DNA from: Anaerolineales bacterium
GTDB lineage: Bacteria; Chloroflexota; Anaerolineae; Promineifilales; Promineifilaceae
Direction: 5' to 3'
NCBI GenBank assembly: GCA_020432595.1
Contig: JAGQGA010000237.1
Coordinates: 1 to 7,877 of the forward strand
Length of the DNA: 7,877 nucleotides
Below the pieces are notes generated by a model that ran no database searches, was not told where the DNA came from, and saw only the letters and a program-made list of their open reading frames with translations. The position numbers and the translations under genes were made by a program. Positions 1-6,179 of this stretch are shown here, piece after piece. The stretch's first letter is position 1. Each line of letters starts with the position of its first letter.

Positions 1-171
1 TGTCAACACCTTGGCGGCAGATTCCCAGCAAGCAAAAATGAGCCAACGCGCCTGACCGTTAGCTGCATAAAGGTTGGAGCTAATGCCAACCTGCTTTTCA
101 TGGGCGTTGCCCTCGGCAAAGTGTCATCATGTGCCAACTATAGCATAGGGGGCAAAGCTGCGTCAATGGCT
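1..171. other. Left-edge region, no convincing gene
   Basis: This stretch lies downstream of the D-2-hydroxyacid dehydrogenase gene. On the minus strand one frame is open from the TGA at 126-124 to the window edge (41 codons). Its translation looks protein-like, for example GISSNLYAANGQARWLIFAC near the middle, but it has no ATG, GTG or TTG. An ATGATG at 130-125 lies in another frame and stops after 10 codons. The plus strand also has an open frame here, which then runs antisense through the dehydrogenase. A 7-bp stem (AGGTTGG 71-77, CCAACCT 86-92) is followed by TTT on the minus strand and could be a weak terminator for the dehydrogenase. The open frame could be a decayed or frameshifted gene continuing left, or chance. 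Confidence 0.25.
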
Positions 172-1110
172 TTACGCACCTTGCCACACCTCTGGATTGA
201 CCAGATGGGGTGGTTTGATGCCTTGCAGCACCTGGACGACCTGCAAAACGGCCGTTTTCATCATCTTGTGCTTGCCCAAATCGGTGCCCGAAGCGACGTG
301 GGGGCTAACCACCACGTCAGAGCGCAGCAGCAGCGGGTGATCTGACGCCGGTGGCTCTATGTCAAACACATCTAGCCCCGCGCCTAGCAGATGGCCGCTT
401 TCCAGCACCGCTAGCAGCGCCGCTTCATCCACAATCCCGCCCCGCGCTGCGTTAATCAGGATAGCCCCCGGCCTCATCTGCTGCAGCCGGGTTTCATTCA
501 TCAATCCCACCGTTTCTGGTGTGCGCGGCAGGTGCAGTGTCACTACATCAGCCTGCGCCAGCATCGCTTCCAACGTGGGCAGCAGTGTGACCCCTAGTGC
601 CGCCATTTCGGCCGCCTCGGCAAATGGGTCATAGCCAATGACCGTCATGCCCAGCCCTTGCCCCAGGCGGCTCATGTGGCGGCCAATGCGCCCCAGCCCC
701 ACCACGCCCAGCGTTTTGCCAAACATCTCCACGCCGCGATTATGGCTAAAAAAGTCAAACGGCCGTTTTTCCTCTCGCACCCGCCGTTCATTCACCTTAA
801 TCTGCTTTGCCACCGCCAGCAGCAGCGCTAGCGCATGTTCCGCCGTGGAAATGGTGGGGCCGTCGGGCGCATTGCACACGGCCACGCCATAGCGTGTCGC
901 CGCCGCCACGTCAATGTTGTCAATGCCAATGCCAATGCGCGACACTACCCGCAGCTTGGGCGTGGTGGCAAACAGCGTCTCGTTGAACTGTGTGGCCGCC
1001 CCTGCTACCACCCCCTCTGCCTCTGCCCAATCGTCGGTTAGCGCGGCAACGCCGTCGAGCAGGGCTAAATAGGGGGGTGTTAACGGCCGTTGTGACAAAA
1101 TCTTGTGCAT
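172..1110 (-). CDS. D-2-hydroxyacid dehydrogenase, NAD-dependent (phosphoglycerate dehydrogenase-like)
   Basis: The 312-residue product is a cytosolic oxidoreductase of the D-isomer-specific 2-hydroxyacid dehydrogenase family, which interconverts 2-hydroxyacids and 2-ketoacids. The substrate-binding part is split across both ends. The Rossmann part carries GLGRIG at residues 138-143 and an acidic D161 (YDPF) after the second strand, which points to NAD rather than NADP. The family's catalytic trio is visible: R223 in NAARGGIVDE, E252 in DVFDIEPP and H271 in SPHVASG. The C-terminal ACT/regulatory domain of long serine-pathway PGDH enzymes is absent, so this could be a short PGDH, a hydroxypyruvate or glyoxylate reductase, or another 2-ketoacid reductase. 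The start is placed at the ATG at 1110 because GAGGAG lies four bases before it; an in-frame ATG at 1134 has no such site and lies next to a repeat. The gene is 254 bases downstream of the deacylase, so it may have its own promoter. It contains three AACGGCCGTT palindromes. Confidence 0.93.
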   Translation of the reverse strand: MHKILSQRPLTPPYLALLDGVAALTDDWAEAEGVVAGAATQFNETLFATTPKLRVVSRIGIGIDNIDVAAATRYGVAVCNAPDGPTISTAEHALALLLAVAKQIKVNERRVREEKRPFDFFSHNRGVEMFGKTLGVVGLGRIGRHMSRLGQGLGMTVIGYDPFAEAAEMAALGVTLLPTLEAMLAQADVVTLHLPRTPETVGLMNETRLQQMRPGAILINAARGGIVDEAALLAVLESGHLLGAGLDVFDIEPPASDHPLLLRSDVVVSPHVASGTDLGKHKMMKTAVLQVVQVLQGIKPPHLVNPEVWQGA

Positions 1111-1114
1111 GATT

Positions 1115-1120
1115 CTCCTC
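1115..1120 (-). promoter_or_regulatory. Ribosome binding site deciding the dehydrogenase start
   Basis: GAGGAG followed by AATC and then ATG. This is the strongest Shine-Dalgarno match among the long genes here, and it supports residue 9 of the longest possible reading frame as the true start. Confidence 0.8.
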
Positions 1121-1130
1121 AAAAGATAGG

Positions 1131-1188
1131 ACACGGAAGAACACGGAAGAACACGGACAAATCTGCGAAATCTGCGAAATCTTTGATT
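1131..1188. repeat. Short tandem direct repeats upstream of the dehydrogenase gene
   Basis: ACACGGAAGA is repeated twice and then as ACACGGAC (1131-1158). It is followed by two copies of a 9-base unit AAATCTGCG and a degenerate AAATCTTTG. Unlike the other repeat clusters in this window it has no inverted partner nearby. It lies between the dehydrogenase ribosome binding site and the rest of the gap, so it would be in the leader or the promoter of that gene. No good -10/-35 pair was found around it. Confidence 0.8.
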
Positions 1189-1238
1189 TTTAGGCTCTTT
1201 GGGAATTCAGGGGGTTGACTTACTTTTTAGGTGGTGCG

Positions 1239-1292
1239 TGGTACGTGGTGCGTGGCAATTAACTCTTTTGACGCACTACGCACCACGTACCA
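1239..1292. repeat. Folded heptad repeat (GTGGTGC/GTGGTAC), 15-bp inverted repeat
   Basis: The left side, from about 1232, is made of 7-base units GTGGTGC, GTGGTAC, GTGGTGC, GTGGC. A perfect 15-bp arm TGGTACGTGGTGCGT (1239-1253) pairs with its reverse complement at 1278-1292 across a 24-base loop. An outer 9-bp arm GGGGTTGAC (1211-1219) pairs with GTCAACCCC (1298-1306), and weaker complementarity continues outward (CTCTTTGG near 1195 with CCGAAAG near 1317). The element is 72 bases beyond the deacylase stop codon. The gap at 1111-1364 holds this element, the tandem repeats at 1131-1188 and no gene. Confidence 0.85.
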
Positions 1293-1364
1293 AATTTGTC
1301 AACCCCACAGGATCCGAAAGAACCGATTTTTATTCGTGGTGTGTGCTGCCGTTCATGAAATCCC

Positions 1365-2918
1365 TTACTTTTTAAACCGCAAATACCGCCCCGGCTGCAC
1401 CGCCAGCGGTTGCCCATCGGCTACAATGGCGGTGCCGTTGACGATGACGTGGGAGACACCAACGGCCGTTTCCAGCCCATGCTCATACGTCGCCCTGTCC
1501 GCCACCGTGTCGGCATCAAATACAACCAGGTCGGCAAAATTGCCCTTGGCGATGGTGCCGCGATTGGTTAGCCCGAACCGCGCCGCCGGAAAGCCCGCCA
1601 GCTTGTAGACCGCCTCCTCCAGTGACATCAGCTTTTGTTCCCGCACATACCGCCCCAGCAGCCGCGCCCCGGAGCCAAAATGACGCGGGTGAATGGCGCT
1701 GTCCGGGTGGTAAATGCCGTCGCTGCCCATCATGTAGGCGGGATGCGCCAAAAACGGAGCCACCAAATCATCCCGGTCGGCGTGGCTGAAAACGAGCAGC
1801 ACCGCCAGCCCCTCCTCGATGAGCAGGTCGCACAGGGCATCGGCCGGGGCTTTGCCCACCGTTTCAATGTATTCGGCGAGGGTGTGGCCTTGATAACGGC
1901 CGTTTTCCTTCCCCGGCACCCAGCCAATAAAAATTTTGTCCAGCGGCTCATGGGTCAAATTGCGTCCCCACTGCTGCCGCAGTGCCTTGCTTTTCAGCTT
2001 GGGCAGCACCCCCAACGGCCCATCGTGCCACACTTCATATGGCAGCATGTAGTTGAGCATCGTCGAGGAGGAGACATAGGGGTAGACATCAAAGGAAAAA
2101 TCCACCTCGTTGACGGCTACGTTGTCCATGTAGCTCAAAATCGCCTCCGCCTCGGCCGGCGTTGTCCCTTTCAGATGGGAGATATGCACCGGCATGCCCG
2201 CCCGTTTGCCAATCTCCACCGCCTCCTGCACCCCGGCCAGCGTGCCGCGCTTGTAGCGGACGTGGGTCACATAGACCCCTTGCTGGGCGACCAAGGGCTG
2301 GCACGCCTGCACAAATTCATCGGTGCTGGCAAAACATTCGGCCACATAATCCAGCCCGTTGGACAACCCGGCCGCTCCTTCAGCCATCCCTTCGCCGATG
2401 ATGCGCTGGATGTCGCGCAGTTGGTAATCGTTGGGTGGGGCAGGGCTAAAGCCAGCGGCCAGGGTGCGGACGTTGGCGTAGGGGACAAAGGTGGCGACGT
2501 TTTGCGCCGTGCGGCCGTCGAGCAGCGCCATGTAGTCACCCAAGCTTTGCCAGCCGCTGTACTCTTCCAGCCGCAGCCCGTTGAGGGCGCGAAGGTAGTA
2601 GACCCAATCGTGGATGGTGTCGCTGTTGACGGGGAAGTAGGAAATGCCGTCTAGTCCGATGATTTCGGTGGTGAACCCCTGGCTGGTTTTCGAGAAGAAG
2701 TTGGTCTCTTTGAGCAGCCAAGCGTCGGAGTGGGTGTGTACGTCAATAAAACCGGGGGCGACGATTTGGTGGGTGGCATCGAGGGTGTGGTGGGAAACGG
2801 CCGTTTCCAGCCCCCCTACCGCCACAATCCTGTCCCCAATCACACCCACATCCGCCCGCCGCCGCGCCCCCCGCGTGCCGTCTACCACTGTGCCATTGCG
2901 AATAATGAGATCGAACAT
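1365..2918 (-). CDS. N-acyl-D-amino-acid deacylase (D-aminoacylase) family amidohydrolase
   Basis: The 517-residue product is a metal-dependent amidohydrolase resembling D-aminoacylases, which cut N-acyl groups from D-amino acids. An N-terminal beta part (1-55) is followed by the barrel with the metal motif FIDVHTHSD (H61, H63), then H219 in YVTHVRYK and H248 in HISHLKG. D400 in GSDGIYHPDS is the likely catalytic aspartate. The C-terminal part (GTIAKGNFADLVVFD) is the usual closing beta segment. In the characterised Alcaligenes enzyme a cysteine in GNCG bridges the metals; here the equivalent loop reads GLDG with D90, so substrate and metal use may differ and related activities (dihydroorotase- or hydantoinase-like) remain possible. 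There is no signal peptide. The ATG at 2918 fits the family start (MFDLIIRNGTVVDG), but no Shine-Dalgarno sequence precedes it: a 26-bp hairpin ends nine bases upstream. Probably cotranscribed with glpD. Carries three AACGGCCGTT copies. Confidence 0.88.
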   Translation of the reverse strand: MFDLIIRNGTVVDGTRGARRRADVGVIGDRIVAVGGLETAVSHHTLDATHQIVAPGFIDVHTHSDAWLLKETNFFSKTSQGFTTEIIGLDGISYFPVNSDTIHDWVYYLRALNGLRLEEYSGWQSLGDYMALLDGRTAQNVATFVPYANVRTLAAGFSPAPPNDYQLRDIQRIIGEGMAEGAAGLSNGLDYVAECFASTDEFVQACQPLVAQQGVYVTHVRYKRGTLAGVQEAVEIGKRAGMPVHISHLKGTTPAEAEAILSYMDNVAVNEVDFSFDVYPYVSSSTMLNYMLPYEVWHDGPLGVLPKLKSKALRQQWGRNLTHEPLDKIFIGWVPGKENGRYQGHTLAEYIETVGKAPADALCDLLIEEGLAVLLVFSHADRDDLVAPFLAHPAYMMGSDGIYHPDSAIHPRHFGSGARLLGRYVREQKLMSLEEAVYKLAGFPAARFGLTNRGTIAKGNFADLVVFDADTVADRATYEHGLETAVGVSHVIVNGTAIVADGQPLAVQPGRYLRFKK

Positions 2919-2927
2919 AAGATTTGA

Positions 2928-2992
2928 TCACGCAAAGGCGCAAAGACGCAAAGAAAAACAGGCTTCCTTTGCGTCTTTGCGCCTTTGCGTGA
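2928..2992. repeat. Perfect 26-bp inverted repeat of CGCAAAGR octads between glpD and the deacylase
   Basis: The arms at 2928-2953 and 2967-2992 are perfect reverse complements with a 13-base loop. Each arm is built from 8-base units CGCAAAGG, CGCAAAGA, CGCAAAG. The hairpin starts two bases after the glpD stop codon and ends nine bases before the deacylase ATG, so it fills almost the whole gap. No U-run follows the stem on the minus strand, so it is not a classical intrinsic terminator. Reduced readthrough, mRNA end protection or a REP-like role are possible. Octads of this kind are familiar from intergenic spacers of several filamentous and Chloroflexota-type genomes (recollection, not checked). 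Confidence 0.95.
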
Positions 2993-2994
2993 AA

Positions 2995-4692
2995 TTATTC
3001 TTCTAAAATCACGCCATGCCTCTCTGCCAGTAGCGAGCGGGTGCGGGCTATTTCGGCTTGCTGGCGGGTGGGGTTCCAGTGGAGGGTGGGGGCGACAACG
3101 GCCGTTAATTCCCCCACCAACCCCGCCGTTACCTCGCCCAGCATCCCCAGCAGCGACCGCCGCAAAATCAGGTCGTCGAGATGCACCACCTTTTCCGTTT
3201 GCGCCAGAAAAATGATTTCGCGCTGGCTGTAGCCGGGATGATGGGTGAGCGGCGCGTCGTCGCCCTGGGTAATGAAGGTGGCGATTTCGGCGGCGCGAGT
3301 GCCGTAGCGGTCAAAGAGCTGCCGCAGCCGTGTCTTACTCACTCCTGTTTTGTCGTGCCACACCGTCAGCCATTGTGCCTGTTCGGCCGCAGTGCGCGGG
3401 TAATCCCGCCCGCCGCCAATGGCTACCGGCTTGGTGCTTTGCTGGCGGCGGTGGCCTAGATGATGCAGAACTTGGTCGGCGGCCTGCTCGGCAAAGGCGC
3501 GGAAGGTAGTCCACTTGCCGCCGATTAGGTTGTAGATGGGGTAAAAACGGCCGTTTTCCCCCGCCTCTAACAACTCAATGCTGTGGTCGCGGCTAATTTG
3601 CCCCGCCGAAGCCGCCTTGCTGGCAGGCAGCGGACGCACGCCAGAAAAGCGAAAGACAATGTGGGAGCGATCCACGTTGATGGTGGGAAAAACCCGTTTG
3701 ACCAGGGCAAAAAAGTAATCTACTTCTTCCTCAGTGCAGCGGGCTTCGTCGGGGTCGTCAATCGGGATGTCGGACGTGCCAACCATCACCTTGTCCAGCA
3801 GCGGGTAAATCAGCACAATGCGGCCGTCGTCGTTTTCAAAGAAAAATTCGTGCCCATCAATGGCCGCGTGCAGTTCAGGGTGATCCAGCACCAAGTGCGA
3901 CCCCTTCGTGCCGCCAATAAAATGGGTTTCCTGCCCCAGCGCATCATTGGCATAATCAATCCACGGTCCGGCGGCGTTGACCACGATGTGCGGCGTAACG
4001 GCCACCTTCTCCCCCGTTAATTCATCGCGCAGGGTAATAGTTTTGTCATCGGCAGCAATGGCGCTGACGTAGTTGAGTGCCCGCGCTGTGGGCAATTCTC
4101 GTTCCGCGTCCAGCATCAGCTCCACGCAAATGCGTTCGGGCGACGGCATGGCGGCATCATAGTAGGTTGCCAGCGACAAAATGTTGCGGTTGAGTTTAGG
4201 GTATTTGGCGAGCGCTTCCCGCTTGCCGATGAAGTCGTGCCGGGGGACGGTGCGGTGTTTGCCGGTGTAGGCATCGTACATCATCAGCCCGGCCTTGATG
4301 ACAACCGCGCCCCGTTCGGCCGGCCGATCCATCAGCCCCAAAAATTTGAGCGGCGCGTTGAGCAGCCCGGAAAACGGCCGAAAAATGGGGACATTGGTTG
4401 CCAGTGGCTTCACGTATTGCGGCGCATTTTGCAGCAGCCGGTTGCGCTCCCCCACCGCCTCGCGCACCAGCCGAAACTCGCCGTTTTCCAGATAGCGAAT
4501 GCCGCCGTGCACCATGTGCGAGGAGGCCGAACTGGCTCCTGAACAAAAATCGCCCCGATCTACAATTAGGGCATCTACCCCTTGCAGTGCCAAATCCCAA
4601 AACGTTGCCATGCCGTTGATGCCCGCACCAATGATCAGCACGGTAACTTGCGGGTTTTGGGTGAGTTCTTGCCAAATTTTGTTTCGTTCCAT
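2995..4692 (-). CDS. glpD: FAD-dependent glycerol-3-phosphate dehydrogenase
   Basis: The 565-residue product oxidises sn-glycerol-3-phosphate to dihydroxyacetone phosphate with FAD and passes electrons to the quinone pool at the inner face of the membrane. It links glycerol and lipid breakdown to respiration and glycolysis. The N-terminal FAD fold has IIGAGINGM (G22, G24, G27) and acidic D45 after the second strand. The family motif follows as GASSASSHMVHGGIRYLE (52-69). Later come VVNAAGPWID, a substrate-side GTSDIP, FSGVRPL and the FAD-closing NLIGGKWTTFR. The last ~130 residues are the usual helical C-terminal domain (DDLILRRSLLG). The length is close to that of Gram-positive GlpD. The start MERNKIWQEL matches the family, but no Shine-Dalgarno sequence is seen; a repeat hairpin lies just upstream. 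It is 81 bases from the oxidoreductase gene before it. Two AACGGCCGTT copies and one near copy (4373) lie inside. Confidence 0.95.
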   Translation of the reverse strand: MERNKIWQELTQNPQVTVLIIGAGINGMATFWDLALQGVDALIVDRGDFCSGASSASSHMVHGGIRYLENGEFRLVREAVGERNRLLQNAPQYVKPLATNVPIFRPFSGLLNAPLKFLGLMDRPAERGAVVIKAGLMMYDAYTGKHRTVPRHDFIGKREALAKYPKLNRNILSLATYYDAAMPSPERICVELMLDAERELPTARALNYVSAIAADDKTITLRDELTGEKVAVTPHIVVNAAGPWIDYANDALGQETHFIGGTKGSHLVLDHPELHAAIDGHEFFFENDDGRIVLIYPLLDKVMVGTSDIPIDDPDEARCTEEEVDYFFALVKRVFPTINVDRSHIVFRFSGVRPLPASKAASAGQISRDHSIELLEAGENGRFYPIYNLIGGKWTTFRAFAEQAADQVLHHLGHRRQQSTKPVAIGGGRDYPRTAAEQAQWLTVWHDKTGVSKTRLRQLFDRYGTRAAEIATFITQGDDAPLTHHPGYSQREIIFLAQTEKVVHLDDLILRRSLLGMLGEVTAGLVGELTAVVAPTLHWNPTRQQAEIARTRSLLAERHGVILEE

Positions 4693-4707
4693 AGTGGATA
4701 GAGACTG

Positions 4708-4769
4708 AGAGATTGGGAGATTGGAGATCGGAGATTGGTTGAATCTCCAATCTCTAATCTCTAATCTCT
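4708..4769. repeat. Folded heptad repeat (GATTRGA) between the oxidoreductase gene and glpD
   Basis: The left arm (4708-4736) and right arm (4742-4769) are near-perfect reverse complements with a 5-base loop. Read on the minus strand the units are GATTAGA, GATTAGA, GATTGGA. The array begins four bases after the oxidoreductase stop codon and ends 15 bases before the glpD ATG. No U-run follows on the minus strand. The same family recurs at 7299-7341. Confidence 0.93.
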
Positions 4770-4773
4770 GCCA

Positions 4774-5754
4774 TCATTCACGCACGTTAATAACCAACTT
4801 TCCCGTTGATCGGCGCTGTAGCATGTCGTTCATGGCGGTGGCGGTTTCGGCCAGGGGGTAGGTTTGGGAGACGAGCGGGTTAAGCTTGCCCTGGGCGTAC
4901 CAGCCCATGAGCTTTTGCAGCGAACCGATGAGGACGGCGGGGTCACGCTGGGCGTAGGCTCCCCAGAACACGCCAACGACGCTCATGTTTTTGACGAGGG
5001 CCAGATTGACGGGTAGCTGGGGAATGCGGCCGGCCGCAAAGCCAATGACCAAAATGCGCCCCTCCCAACTGACACAGCGCACCGAATCATCAAACACATC
5101 CCCGCCAACGGGGTCATAGATGACGTTGGCTCCCTTGCCGTTGGTGATCTCTTTGACCCGGTCGCGGAACGATTCTTCGCGGTAGTTGATGAGGTGGTCG
5201 GCTCCGTACTGCTGGGCGACGGCAAGCTTGTCGGCGCTGCTGGCGGTGGCGATGACGGTGGCTCCCATAAGTTTGCCGATTTCAACGGCCGTTAATCCCA
5301 CCCCCCCCGCCGCACCATGCACCAACAGCGTCTCCCCCGGCTGCAAATGGGCGCGGTGTTCCAGTGCCACATGGGAAGTGCCATAGGCCACGGAAAAAGC
5401 CGCCGCCGTTTCATACGGCATGTTATCAGGAATAGGCAAAGCCACCTGGGCGGGAACCACCACCTGCTCGGCAAACCCGCCGTGGCCGCACAATGCCGCC
5501 ACTCGGTCGCCCACTTTCAGGTGCTTGACCCCAGCCCCCACTTCCAGCACCTCACCTGCCGCTTCTAGCCCTGGGCTAAAGGGAAACGGGGGTTTGACCT
5601 GGTACAGCCCCTGAATCATCAGCGTGTCGGCAAAGTTCAGCCCACAAGCCTGAACACCAATGCGGATTTCGCCGGAGCCAACGGGTGCTTCAGCGATGTC
5701 TTCTAAAACGAGGTCTTCAGGCTTGCCCCAAGCCTTACACAAAATAGCTCTCAT
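4774..5754 (-). CDS. NADPH:quinone oxidoreductase family protein (zinc-free MDR)
   Basis: The 326-residue product is a cytosolic medium-chain dehydrogenase/reductase that would use NAD(P)H to reduce quinones or other conjugated carbonyls. The GroES-like N-terminal domain (1-120) carries the family motif GLNFAD (38-43) and FSPGLEAAGEV. The Rossmann domain has VHGAAGGVGL (145-154), followed by YDPVGGDVF and the C-terminal TGKLVINV. The cysteine/histidine set for catalytic and structural zinc of alcohol dehydrogenases is absent, which supports the QOR/zeta-crystallin branch. Some members of this branch are acryloyl-CoA or crotonyl-CoA-type reductases, so the substrate is open. The start is placed at 5754 (MRAILCKAWG, the family's usual beginning): AAGGTGG lies seven bases before it, and a directly adjacent ATG at 5757 is an alternative. 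A longer frame from 5805 would begin inside the promoter. It is the likely first gene of a unit with glpD and the deacylase. Confidence 0.9.
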   Translation of the reverse strand: MRAILCKAWGKPEDLVLEDIAEAPVGSGEIRIGVQACGLNFADTLMIQGLYQVKPPFPFSPGLEAAGEVLEVGAGVKHLKVGDRVAALCGHGGFAEQVVVPAQVALPIPDNMPYETAAAFSVAYGTSHVALEHRAHLQPGETLLVHGAAGGVGLTAVEIGKLMGATVIATASSADKLAVAQQYGADHLINYREESFRDRVKEITNGKGANVIYDPVGGDVFDDSVRCVSWEGRILVIGFAAGRIPQLPVNLALVKNMSVVGVFWGAYAQRDPAVLIGSLQKLMGWYAQGKLNPLVSQTYPLAETATAMNDMLQRRSTGKLVINVRE

Positions 5755-5761
5755 CATACTA

Positions 5762-5769
5762 CCACCTTT
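5762..5769 (-). promoter_or_regulatory. Ribosome binding site deciding the oxidoreductase start
   Basis: AAAGGTGG followed by TAGT and then ATGATG. Spacing is four bases to the first ATG and seven to the second, so the second (5754) is slightly favoured. It argues against the upstream in-frame ATG at 5805. Confidence 0.65.
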
Positions 5770-5784
5770 GTTTGCGGATAGGGC

Positions 5785-5813
5785 ATTGTAGTCAAGAGTA
5801 GGCATTGGGGCAA
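5785..5813 (-). promoter_or_regulatory. Sigma70-like promoter for the oxidoreductase-glpD-deacylase unit
   Basis: On the minus strand TTGCCC (5813-5808) is 17 bases from TACAAT (5790-5785). The -10 matches the consensus at five of six positions and the -35 at four of six. The start point would be near 5778, giving a leader of about 20 bases that contains the ribosome binding site. It follows directly after the terminator-like hairpin at 5833-5873. It is inferred from consensus only; the sigma factor preference of this organism is unknown. Confidence 0.45.
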
Positions 5814-5832
5814 CACCATACGAGCCAAAACA

Positions 5833-5873
5833 GCAAAGGGCCGGTCTTCACAACTGGAAGACCGACCCTTTGC
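5833..5873 (-). terminator. Terminator-like 17-bp hairpin
   Basis: GCAAAGGGCCGGTCTTC (5833-5849) pairs with GAAGACCGACCCTTTGC (5857-5873) around a 7-base loop. The single mismatch is a G-U pair when read from the minus strand but a C-A clash from the plus strand, which favours a minus-strand RNA. The minus strand continues TGTTTTGG after the stem, a short U-rich tail. It would stop readthrough from the thioredoxin gene just before the oxidoreductase promoter. Alternatively it is a leader hairpin for a plus-strand transcript, since a strong ribosome binding site lies just right of it. Confidence 0.5.
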
Positions 5874-5902
5874 CCACAGGAGGAGGAGAGGAGAACCGAA
5901 TC

Positions 5903-6001
5903 ATGCTTGACTCCCAAAACGTTCCCTTGCCCAAACAGCAGTTGGAGCCAATTTGCTGTTTGCACACAGCGGGCGCTGCCTGCAAGCGTCTGCTTTGGTG
6001 A
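5903..6001 (+). CDS. Possible 32-residue small ORF behind a strong Shine-Dalgarno sequence
   Basis: ATG at 5903 is preceded by a purine-rich stretch, AGGAGGAGGAGAGGAG (5878-5893 region), about nine bases upstream, the strongest ribosome binding sequence in the window. The peptide starts MLDSQNVPLPKQQ, contains CC and one more cysteine, has no clear membrane segment, and ends at TGA 5999-6001. It is the only plus-strand candidate gene, divergent from the oxidoreductase. It overlaps several RNA stem-loops, so the purine tract may belong to an RNA structure instead. No plus-strand promoter was found and I do not recognise the peptide. It could be a leader peptide, a small toxin-like peptide or chance. 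Confidence 0.25.
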   Translation: MLDSQNVPLPKQQLEPICCLHTAGAACKRLLW

Positions 6002-6066
6002 AGTCAATGCGGCCATTCAAGGTTCTGACCCTTGATTGCAGCCCCAGAGGCCGGCGTACCGGCTTG
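5930..6066. other. Cluster of stem-loops, candidate structured RNA of unknown class
   Basis: Four hairpins follow each other. CAAACAGCA (5932-5940) pairs with TGCTGTTTG (5954-5962), with an inner TTGG/CCAA (5942-5945, 5948-5951). CGCT (5974-5977) pairs with AGCG (5985-5988). TCAAGG (6017-6022) pairs with CCTTGA (6030-6035). AGGCCGG (6048-6054) pairs with CCGGCTT (6059-6065) around a CGTA loop, including one G-U pair if the RNA is plus-strand. Together with the 17-bp hairpin at 5833-5873 this makes five stems in about 235 bases without a convincing protein gene. I tested it by eye against tRNA, tmRNA, RNase P, SRP and common riboswitch motifs and saw no match. The strand is undecided. Confidence 0.25.
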
Positions 6067-6079
6067 GTTCCAGGCTAGG

Positions 6080-6179
6080 CCATCACTTGTTGCTGATTGG
6101 TTTGGCTGTGTGGCTGCCTCAACAACATGACCATATCATAAAACAGTACCACCATATCTGCCATCAACACGGCGTAAAC
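6080..6179. other. Non-coding gap segment
   Basis: Between the stem-loop cluster and the polypurine tract I see no supported gene. A minus-strand 29-codon ORF (6164-6075) with a hydrophobic start (MADMVVLFYDMVM) has no ribosome binding site. ACCATATC occurs twice (6130s and 6150s). Nothing else stands out. Confidence 0.4.

Larger units (their letters stand above)
247..5293. repeat. Dispersed palindrome AACGGCCGTT, nine exact copies
   Basis: Exact copies start at 247, 758, 1082, 1461, 1895, 2796, 3097, 3546 and 5284. All nine are inside protein genes: three in the dehydrogenase, three in the deacylase, two in glpD, one in the oxidoreductase. Near copies lie at about 4373 and 6898. Several extend to AAAACGGCCGTTTT. 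They are read as T-A-V (five times), R-P (twice) and N-G-R (twice), so all three frames are used. By chance about 0.01 copies would be expected in a window of this size with even base composition. Confidence 0.95.

Noticed and set aside
1111..1134. Longer start for the D-2-hydroxyacid dehydrogenase at 1134
   Set aside because: GAGGAG lies right before the ATG at 1110 and would be inside the longer frame; the upstream ATG touches a tandem repeat.
1635..2654. 339-codon plus-strand open frame
   Set aside because: It lies wholly antisense to the deacylase gene, whose motifs are clear; the composition is that of a shadow frame with runs of H, G, R and P.
3583..4020. 145-codon plus-strand open frame
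   Set aside because: Antisense to conserved glpD sequence; no family resemblance.
2919..4773. Insertion sequence or transposon explaining the inverted repeats
   Set aside because: No transposase is present and each inverted repeat is a short hairpin, not a pair of terminal repeats around a gene.
5755..5805. Longer start for the oxidoreductase at 5805
   Set aside because: The extra residues are not family-like, and the region carries a good -10/-35 pair and the true ribosome binding site.
5833..6066. Known RNA gene (tRNA, tmRNA, RNase P, SRP RNA, common riboswitch)
   Set aside because: No cloverleaf or conserved core of these classes could be found by eye on either strand.
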